This document shows positions 31,807-39,165 of a stretch of DNA of 39,165 bases, in pieces. The stretch comes from Candidatus Woesearchaeota archaeon CG_4_10_14_0_2_um_filter_33_13 (GTDB lineage: Archaea; Nanobdellota; Nanobdellia; Woesearchaeales; GW2011-AR9), in contig PFNQ01000042.1 in assembly GCA_002792115.1 (NCBI GenBank), positions 36,322-75,486 on the forward strand, given 5' to 3'. The number at the start of each line of letters is the position of its first letter. The stretch's first letter is position 1. Below the pieces are notes generated by a model, which searched no databases, was not told the DNA's origin, and worked only from the letters and a program-made list of their open reading frames with translations. A program made the position numbers and the translations under genes.

Positions 31807-32415
31807 CTATAAATATAATCTCATTAAATACATTACTGTTCCAGCAACAAGTGGAACAATAATGTTATCATTAAGCGTTTTATCATTGAAATCTATTTTG
31901 ACAACCTCAAACATCATGGCGGCAAAACTTCCAATAACCGCTTCGGGTATTGGTACAAATAAAACTGCAGCTAAGGCTCCTGCCATTGTACCAGCTAAAG
32001 TTCCTTCTAATAACTTTTTTCCATCGCCATTCAAAATATTTTTGATTTTGCCAAATCTTGCCCCATACAAGTGGCTAACTGAATCACCTAAAGCTAGGAT
32101 CAATATTGAGGCAATGGCTATGTCTTTATCAAATAATTCAATCGCTAAAAGGACTCCAACAAAATAATAAATTAATCCCTTTCCCGGAAAGTTTTTCCTA
32201 TCTTCTTGTCTTTCATAATTCTTTAAGAACCAACTAAAAATGGGAAGATTTTCTGTTCTTTTACTAATAAAACTAATTAATATTCCAATTATTACTCCTA
32301 AAAACACTGCTAGTGCTGATAAAATGTCATAATAATATAATCCTGCCAGTAGAATACCAACTAAAGCATGAATTACTTGTCTGCCAACTTCTTTTCTGGT
32401 GAGCATTCTATTCAA
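31807..32415 (-). CDS. Dolichol/polyprenol kinase-phosphatidate cytidylyltransferase-like membrane protein
   Basis: EVGRQVIHALVGI, ALGDSVSHLYGARFGK, LLEGTLAGTMAG, EVVKIDFNDKTLNDNIIVPL. Confidence 0.8.
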   Translation of the reverse strand: MNRMLTRKEVGRQVIHALVGILLAGLYYYDILSALAVFLGVIIGILISFISKRTENLPIFSWFLKNYERQEDRKNFPGKGLIYYFVGVLLAIELFDKDIAIASILILALGDSVSHLYGARFGKIKNILNGDGKKLLEGTLAGTMAGALAAVLFVPIPEAVIGSFAAMMFEVVKIDFNDKTLNDNIIVPLVAGTVMYLMRLYL

Positions 32416-32466
32416 AACATAGCGGTGTTTTAAAAGGATTATGTAACTTTATTAGGCTAAATATCA

Positions 32467-32715
32467 TTATGCCCTATAAATAGAATATCTGCCAGCAAAA
32501 GTAAACTGTTCAAAAAGATATTCTTCTGGTGACATTTTTCCACGCCTAGAATCAATTTCTCTTTGTAGATCTTTTGGAAGGAAGTCTGTTCTAACTACTG
32601 CAGCTTGGAAGAACGCTTTTTTTCCATGTTCTCCAGGAGCTACTGTTTCATCAGTTAAGTGTCTATCATAAACATCAATTACTCTTTCTACTAAGTCTTT
32701 TGGTAGAGTTGTCAT
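32467..32715 (-). CDS. Small hypothetical protein
   Basis: 82-aa ORF with no recognised family. Confidence 0.5.
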   Translation of the reverse strand: MTTLPKDLVERVIDVYDRHLTDETVAPGEHGKKAFFQAAVVRTDFLPKDLQREIDSRRGKMSPEEYLFEQFTFAGRYSIYRA

Positions 32716-32839
32716 TGTAATTGTTTATTTCTTATGCTTATTTATAAATTCTTGTGCATTAAACATCAAGTTAATATTCCTTGCTTAATTCTCTTTAATT
32801 TAAGAAAAATTTATATAACCACTATTTAAATATGATTTT

Positions 32840-34321
32840 ATGGAAAAAGAAATCAAATTAGGACCTCCTTCACAAATAAAACAACTTAATGATTACACCT
32901 GGGAACTTCCCATTACTTACAAGAAAGGAATGTTGGTTCCTGCTAGAATTTACGCTTCTAAAGAATTAATGGATTCCATGGATGCTGGTGTTTTTGAACA
33001 AATAACTAATGTTGCTTCCTTACCTGGGATTCAAAAACATGCTTTATGTATGCCAGATGGACATTGGGGTTATGGTTTTCCTATCGGTGGAGTAGCTGCT
33101 TTTGATCCTAAAGAGGGTGGAATAATTTCTCCCGGCGGAATTGGTTTTGATATAAATTGTGGAATGCGTTTAATGACTACAAATCTTACGATTGATGAAG
33201 TTAGACCAAAAATCAAGGAATTAGTTGATGCACTATATTCTAAAGTTCCTGCCGGTGTTGGCTGTAAAGGTTTTGTTAAGGTAACTAAAGAACAATTTAA
33301 AGATGTAATGGTGAAGGGTGCTAAATGGTGTTTAGAAAATGATTATGCTTGGGCAGAAGATCTTGAGCATATTGAAGATCATGGCTGTATCCTAGGGGCT
33401 GATCCTGCTGCTGTTTCTGATCGAGCTATTAAAAGAGGATTTGATCAGTTAGGAACACTAGGTAGTGGAAATCATTATTTAGAGATTCAAGAAGTTAGAG
33501 AAGAAAATATTTTTGATAAAGAAGCTGCTAAAGCCTTAGGTATTACAAAACCAGGTCAGATTGTTATTATGGTTCATTGCGGTAGCCGTGGTTTTGGACA
33601 TCAAATCGGTAGTGACTATCTGCGTGAGTTTTTAGAAGCAATGCCAAAATATGGAATTGAGATTGTGGATAGAGAATTAGCCTGTGCTCCTTTTAATTCT
33701 CCTGAAGGTCAAAATTATTACAAAGCAATGGCCTGTGCAGCTAACATGGCTTTTGTTAATAGACAAGTTATTACTCATCGAATTAGAGAAGTTTTTTCAA
33801 GGGTTTTTGAGAAAAGTGCTAAGGAGCTAGAGATTAATCTTGTTTATGATGTTGCTCATAATATTGCTAAATTAGAAAAGCATCTCGTCAACGGAGTAGA
33901 GAAAGAATTGCTAGTGCATCGTAAAGGTGCTACCCGAGCTTTTGGTCCTCATCGTGCTAAAGACTTACCAAAAGAGTTTGCCGATTTCGGACAACCAGTT
34001 ATAATTGGTGGGTCGATGGAAACTGGTTCATGGTTGTTAGTGGGAACTGACAAAACTGATGAAGAGACTTTTTCTTCAACCGCTCACGGAGCCGGCAGAA
34101 TAATGAGTAGATTTGCTGCTATCAAAAAGTTTGATGGTGAGAATCTTGTTAAAGACATGCAAGAGAAAGGCATCTATGTTCATCCAGTTACAATGAAAGG
34201 TTTAGCGGAAGAAGCAGGCGGAGCATACAAAGATGTTGATGAAGTTATTGAAACTTTAGTATCTGCTGGTATCGCTAAGAAAGTCGTTTCTTTGAAACCA
34301 ATCGGAAATGTTAAAGGGTAA
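32840..34321 (+). CDS. rtcB: tRNA-splicing ligase RtcB
   Basis: MPDGHWGYGFPIGGVAAFDP, GGIGFDINCGMRL, LGTLGSGNHYLEIQ, HCGSRGFGHQIG, VYDVAHNIAK, HRKGATRAFGP. Confidence 0.97.
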   Translation: MEKEIKLGPPSQIKQLNDYTWELPITYKKGMLVPARIYASKELMDSMDAGVFEQITNVASLPGIQKHALCMPDGHWGYGFPIGGVAAFDPKEGGIISPGGIGFDINCGMRLMTTNLTIDEVRPKIKELVDALYSKVPAGVGCKGFVKVTKEQFKDVMVKGAKWCLENDYAWAEDLEHIEDHGCILGADPAAVSDRAIKRGFDQLGTLGSGNHYLEIQEVREENIFDKEAAKALGITKPGQIVIMVHCGSRGFGHQIGSDYLREFLEAMPKYGIEIVDRELACAPFNSPEGQNYYKAMACAANMAFVNRQVITHRIREVFSRVFEKSAKELEINLVYDVAHNIAKLEKHLVNGVEKELLVHRKGATRAFGPHRAKDLPKEFADFGQPVIIGGSMETGSWLLVGTDKTDEETFSSTAHGAGRIMSRFAAIKKFDGENLVKDMQEKGIYVHPVTMKGLAEEAGGAYKDVDEVIETLVSAGIAKKVVSLKPIGNVKG

Positions 34322-34362
34322 AACATTTTATAACTTTATTTTTACTTTTAACTTTTAATTTC

Positions 34363-35433
34363 TTACAACCATCCTCTTTTTCTGAAAAAATAAACCATTG
34401 TTCCTGCAGAACCAAGCATGATTATCCATAAAATCGGGTAAGACCATTTCCAATCTAATTCTGGCATGAAATGAAAATTCATCCCATAAACTCCAACTAA
34501 GAATGTAAGTGGGATAAATATTGAAGCGAAGATTGTTAAGACTTTCATTACTTCATTCATTTTATTGCTAACACTAGATAAATAAATGTCAATCATTCCA
34601 GTAACCATATCTCTAAACGTTTCTATAGAATCAATAATTTGAATGGTATGATCATAAACATCTCTTAAGAAGATTTGGGTAGATTCCTGAATTAATTTTG
34701 ATTCGCTTCTTTGTAAACTGCTGATAACATCTCTTAATGGCCAAACTGATTTACGAAGATAAATCAAATCACCTTTTAGTCTATGAATTTTATTTAATGT
34801 TTCATGAGTAGGATTTGTTAGAAGTTCTTCCTCAAGTACTTCAATGTATTCTCCAATCTTTTCTAAAACCATGTAATAATTGTCTACTATTGCATCAATA
34901 AGTGAATAGGCTAAGTAATCACTTTGAAATTTTCTTATTTTTCCCTTACCTGAAATTATTCGTTGTCTTATTGGTTCAAATACGTCCCCTGGTCTTTCTT
35001 GAAATGACGTAACAAAATTGTTTCCTAATAATATACTAACTTGTTCTAAATCTAGGTTTTTAGCGGCATCTTTAAAGGTAATCATCCTTAGAACAATGTA
35101 GATGTATCCTTCAAACTCTTCAAATTTTGGTCGTTGATTAGTGTTAACTATATCCTCTTGAATTAAAGGATGGATATCAAAATGTTTACCAAATCTTTCT
35201 ATTAACTTTAAATCGTGTACTCCATCAATATTAACCCAAGTAACTGTTTTTTTATTTTTATGAGAAATGATATCTTCTATTCTTTTAAGTTCTTTATCCG
35301 TTAATGTTTTTTCATTATAATCCAGAATCTGAACCTTAATGGCACTATTTTTTTCACTACCAACATAAACTAGTGTGCCGGGAGGTAATCCTTTCTTCTT
35401 AGTAATCTTTCTTGCTTTTTCTATCGGCACCAT
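34363..35433 (-). CDS. corA: CorA family magnesium/cobalt transporter
   Basis: Long helical domain then LTFLVGVYGMNFHFMPELDWKWSYPILW (GMN motif). Confidence 0.95.
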   Translation of the reverse strand: MVPIEKARKITKKKGLPPGTLVYVGSEKNSAIKVQILDYNEKTLTDKELKRIEDIISHKNKKTVTWVNIDGVHDLKLIERFGKHFDIHPLIQEDIVNTNQRPKFEEFEGYIYIVLRMITFKDAAKNLDLEQVSILLGNNFVTSFQERPGDVFEPIRQRIISGKGKIRKFQSDYLAYSLIDAIVDNYYMVLEKIGEYIEVLEEELLTNPTHETLNKIHRLKGDLIYLRKSVWPLRDVISSLQRSESKLIQESTQIFLRDVYDHTIQIIDSIETFRDMVTGMIDIYLSSVSNKMNEVMKVLTIFASIFIPLTFLVGVYGMNFHFMPELDWKWSYPILWIIMLGSAGTMVYFFRKRGWL

Positions 35434-35642
35434 CTTTTTTAAAACTAAAATCCCTTTTTATTCTAATTTTTAAATGTTCCAATTTCTAGAATGCTTAAAA
35501 AGTATATAAAGCTTTTGAGACCGTGTTTTTGTTAATCTTATTCAAAATTGGTAACTCTATTATCTTTTCAACAATATTTGGAGATTTAACATAAAATCTC
35601 TACGGAAAGCATAAATATGATTTAAAGTTTAATTAGGCAATC

Positions 35643-36760
35643 ATGTTAAAGAATTATTTTAGTCGTTTTAAAAGTGGATATAGTCTGTTACTCTTCCAGT
35701 CTTTAATCGGCGCTTTTTCCTTTTCATTTGTTTTCATCTTCTTTTTAAAAAAAGGATACTCATTATATTCTTTAATTTTAATGTACTTGATTATTTCAAT
35801 ATTGGCAGTAATCCTGTTATCTTTTTTTAAGTATTATAACCCAAAAAAGCTTCTTGCCTTAAGCTTCTTAACTTTTTTCTAACAAATGTCCTTTTAGCTT
35901 TTGGACCAGACAGATGGCACTTTACTTTTATTACTTACACGATTTTACTCAGTTTATCTTATATTCTCTTTTGGGTGCCATTAAATTATGTTTTTTTTAA
36001 TAACTCCTCTAAACAAACTAATGCTGTTGATTCTTCTATTTACATGACCACTTCTGCATTGATTGGTATCTTTATGCCACCACTTGGGGCAGCAGTAATT
36101 CTTCATTGGGGTTATAGTTGGTTATTCTCTTTAGCTTCCATTTTGTGCATTATCCCCTTATTCTTAATTTATCGGGAGCTTCCAAATTCTAACTTAAATT
36201 TTAACCTTAAAGAATCACTTCTTTCATTCAATAAATTAAAAACACTTACTTTGTTAGAAGGTTCATTACATTACTTTACTGGAGTTATTATCCCCGTTTA
36301 TAGTTTAATTTTCTTTAGTAAAGCTTCTGAGATCGGTTATTTTTATAGCTATTTGGGAATTATTAGTTTTATTATTGCTCTTTACTTTTCTCATCGATCC
36401 GATAGGAGTGGAAAAAGAATAACTTATCTTTTTATTGTTTGTATTTTGATGGCAGTAGTAATTGTTTCTATGGGTTTAGTTAAAAGTATGTTAGGATGGA
36501 TAATTGTTGCTGGAGCTTTCTCTGTTGTTAATTATGTCTCGTTTCCATTTCGTTTAGCAGTGTCTATGGATGATAAAACAATGGATCTTGGGTTTTGGGT
36601 AGTCAGAGAATTAATCTTGAATGTTGGAAGAGTAATCACTCTTACCTTAGCTTTAGTACTATTTTATTATGAATTATATCTTTTTGTTTTTTTAATCTAT
36701 GCACTTGTTGCTATAACCTATCCTTTTATCACTAAATTTAAATTGAAGAATTTAATTTAA
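35643..36760 (+). pseudogene. MFS-type transporter split by a -1 frame change at ~35872-35880
   Basis: ORF 35643-35882 ends ...LTFF*; the -1 frame continues FLTNVLLAFGPDRWHFTFITYTILLSLSYILFWVPLNYVFF into ORF 35975-36760. Could also be a sequencing error or recoding. Confidence 0.65.
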
Positions 36761-36791
36761 TTAAAATAATCTGAAATAATTCAGAACAAGA

Positions 36792-37118
36792 CTACTTCAC
36801 CTTGCCCTCTAATTGTTCAACATGCTTACACTTTCCGCATTTCATTCTGTAGATGTTATCTTCATCAGAATAATTAGCGCTAATTTCAATTAATTCTGCT
36901 TTATCAAACCCACATCTTGGACATTTATGCTCATGTACTGCTAGGGGGTTTTTTCCATCTGAAACCTCTACTCTTTTTTCTTGGTTGAGATTCTGAAATT
37001 TTAATGATTGACTTTCTTTTTGTATTTCTGGTTGAGTGTGTCCATTCGGACAAGCCATCCACTTGCCATATGGTGTACTTTTTGGTTGCAATAATGTGCC
37101 ACAAGTTTTACAGAACAT
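36792..37118 (-). CDS. Two-zinc-ribbon TFS/RpoM-like protein
   Basis: MFCKTCGTLLQPK...HKCPRCGFDKAELIEISANYSDEDNIYRMKCGKCKHVEQ. Confidence 0.65.
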   Translation of the reverse strand: MFCKTCGTLLQPKSTPYGKWMACPNGHTQPEIQKESQSLKFQNLNQEKRVEVSDGKNPLAVHEHKCPRCGFDKAELIEISANYSDEDNIYRMKCGKCKHVEQLEGKVK

Positions 37119-37213
37119 CTGCTTCCCGAAAGGGCTATTTTTTATAAGCTTTTTCTATTGAATAATGAAAACAAACAATTTTAAAAGGAACCATCCTCAT
37201 CCTTAATGCAAAT

Positions 37214-38377
37214 ATGAACAATTCCATGAAAATATTTAAAATATTTGGTATAGATATCAAACTGCATTTTACTTGGTGGTTTGTTTTTGCTTTAATTGCT
37301 TGGAGCTTATCAAGTACTTTTTTCCCGCAGTTCTTTCCTAATCTTTCTAATCAAATGTATTGGATCATGGGAATTACCGCTTCACTATTATTGTTCGTTT
37401 CCGTTTTATTACATGAACTTTCTCATTCTTTAGTTGCTAAGGCTAAACACATTAAAGTTGAATCAATAACCTTATTCTTTTTTGGTGGTGTTGCTGGAAT
37501 AACTAAAGAGGATATGAAACCCAGTTCAGAATTACAAATGGCTTTGGCAGGTCCAATCTTTTCACTGATGTTAGCAGGAATCTTTTATCTTATCTACATA
37601 TTTAACGGCAACATTTTTTGGACAGCAATAACTTATTATTTGTGGCAGTTAAACTTAATTTTAGCTATCTTTAACTTAATTCCAGGATATCCTCTTGATG
37701 GAGGACGTGCCTTTAGAGCTTTATTGTATATGTATTACAAAGATTTGAGAAAGGCAACTAAAATTGCCGTTTCTTTTGGTAGATTCTTTGCAGGGGTTTT
37801 GATCTTTTTTGGAATCTTTGGATTAATCTCGGGAGTTGGCTCAGGACTATGGTTTATTTTCTTGGGTGGATTCTTGTATTTTATAGGTGGGGTTAGTTAT
37901 GAACAAGTAATTATTAAAGAAGTTCTAGGGAAGATTAAAGTTAGCGAACTAATTGATAAGAAGTTTGTTAAACTTAGTTCTAAGATGCTTTTCTCAGATT
38001 TTGTTAAGAAATATGAAAATTCCGTTAATGATATCTTTATAGTTAAGGATACAGATTTTTTTGGCATTATTAACTTAAATGAAATTAGGAAAATGCCGTT
38101 TAAAATGCAACAAAACATTAACCTAAAACAAATATCTTTACCAATGCATCAATTACGTACCCTTAATGTTGATGATAGTGCTTATGATGCTTTCAAAAGT
38201 TTTGCTGAACAGGGGTTAGATCTCTTACCAGTAATTGCCAAAGGGAAATTATTAGGTGTTATTACTAAGAAGAAAGTTTTGCATCGATTGGTTTGGGATT
38301 TGAAGTTTGGAATAAATAAAAAATTTGTCTTTAAAGTAAAGAAAAACCTTAAGTCCATGCCGAAAATAAAGAAATAG
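37214..38377 (+). CDS. Site-2 protease family (M50) metalloprotease with CBS domains
   Basis: LLHELSHSLVAK and NLIPGYPLDGGRAFRALL zinc motifs; C-terminal CBS-like VDDSAYDAFKSFAEQGLDLLPVIAKGKLLGVITKKKVL. Confidence 0.93.
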   Translation: MNNSMKIFKIFGIDIKLHFTWWFVFALIAWSLSSTFFPQFFPNLSNQMYWIMGITASLLLFVSVLLHELSHSLVAKAKHIKVESITLFFFGGVAGITKEDMKPSSELQMALAGPIFSLMLAGIFYLIYIFNGNIFWTAITYYLWQLNLILAIFNLIPGYPLDGGRAFRALLYMYYKDLRKATKIAVSFGRFFAGVLIFFGIFGLISGVGSGLWFIFLGGFLYFIGGVSYEQVIIKEVLGKIKVSELIDKKFVKLSSKMLFSDFVKKYENSVNDIFIVKDTDFFGIINLNEIRKMPFKMQQNINLKQISLPMHQLRTLNVDDSAYDAFKSFAEQGLDLLPVIAKGKLLGVITKKKVLHRLVWDLKFGINKKFVFKVKKNLKSMPKIKK

Positions 38378-38430
38378 TTATAAACTCTAAATGTTTTCTT
38401 ATCGTATATCCTTAAAAGAGGTATTACAAG

Positions 38431-38811
38431 ATGTTAAATAAAATAATCCTTCCGATTTTAATATTAATTAGTTTGCTTTTAGTTGGGTGTGGCAACACTT
38501 TACCAAAAGATGAAGTTTTTGATCAAAGTAAACCTGTCTTTGGCTTGGCTTCTGGTCAGGTATTGATTATACCAGTTGAACAATGCAGTAAGACTTTTGA
38601 AAATGACCTTTTTGTTCAAGGAACTTTAAAGTTTGAAAAGGCTTTTCCAAGATTTAATCTGCATTATGAGTACACTGATAAGTGTTTGACTGGCAGAGAT
38701 CCGGTAAGTGTTATTGAGTATCATTGTGATACTGCCGATGAAAATTATTATATCTCTCGGAGCCTTGAAGAATGTCCTAACGGCTGTTCATTCGGTGCTT
38801 GCTTAGAATAA
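38431..38811 (+). CDS. Secreted lipoprotein, hypothetical
   Basis: Signal peptide with lipobox LLLVGC; Cys-rich C-terminus. Confidence 0.7.
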   Translation: MLNKIILPILILISLLLVGCGNTLPKDEVFDQSKPVFGLASGQVLIIPVEQCSKTFENDLFVQGTLKFEKAFPRFNLHYEYTDKCLTGRDPVSVIEYHCDTADENYYISRSLEECPNGCSFGACLE

Positions 38812-38905
38812 ATATATTTCTTTTTTTCTTATCTTTTTCTTTTTTTTATAATTTCTCAACCATAAGTTTATATACTTAAATCAGCCACAAAGATTGTGAT
38901 AGATA

Positions 38906-39165
38906 ATGATTAGCCAAACTTTTTTAGATCAGCTGGAAGTGGGACTTCAGAAGTCCTTTAATAGAGCAGGACGCCCAACTCAAACTCCGGTTGGAATGCC
39001 GCAAAGTGCAATTTCTATTCCTATGCGAGAGGTTCAAAATAGGAGTAATTTTATGAAAAAGTTTATGGAGTCTTTCCGTGAGCATAACTCTATTTTACAG
39101 AAAGAAATCCAGAACGGCGGCCACAGCAATCATGAACAAATTCTTACTCAGTTAAATCGGCAAGT
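38906..39165 (+). CDS. Hypothetical protein, 3' truncated by the window
   Basis: ATG at 38906: MISQTFLDQLEVGLQKSFNRAGRPTQTPVGMPQSAISIPMREVQNRSNFMKKFMESFREHNSILQKEIQ..., open to the window end. Confidence 0.6.
   Translation, partial: MISQTFLDQLEVGLQKSFNRAGRPTQTPVGMPQSAISIPMREVQNRSNFMKKFMESFREHNSILQKEIQNGGHSNHEQILTQLNRQ

Overview
This is an AT-rich archaeal chromosome segment. The rRNA sequences, the ArvABC/ZPR1/DphB/RtcB gene content and the gene style suggest a DPANN lineage close to Woesearchaeota/Pacearchaeota; that placement is inferred, not tested. It carries a 16S-tRNA-Ala-23S rRNA operon, an isolated tRNA-Gly, an isolated structured ncRNA and about 30 protein genes. No CRISPR array or mobile element was seen. 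The strongest signal is stable-RNA gene fragmentation: (1) a 98-nt bulge-helix-bulge (BHB) intron in the 16S gene, splitting the universal GGATTAGAT|ACCC 790-loop and therefore the 787F/806R primer site; (2) a tRNA-Gly(TCC) with two introns, one at 37/38 and one GC-rich 75-nt intron inside the T-loop at 59/60; (3) an intron-bearing tRNA-Ala(TGC) in the rRNA spacer; (4) a 39-nt insertion in the H89 tip of 23S. rtcB, the splicing ligase, lies in the same window. Other points of interest are a three-gene cluster of bacterial-looking regulators (sigma region 4-like, a paralogue sharing a repeated module, and a tandem Fis-type HTH protein) with a poly-A frameshift at its start; an ArvABC/OapABC small-GTPase (vesiculation) locus; a BpsA+SpeH branched-polyamine locus; a compact ncRNA with its own promoter and a 12-bp closing helix; and an MFS gene broken at a U-UUU-UUC slippery site.
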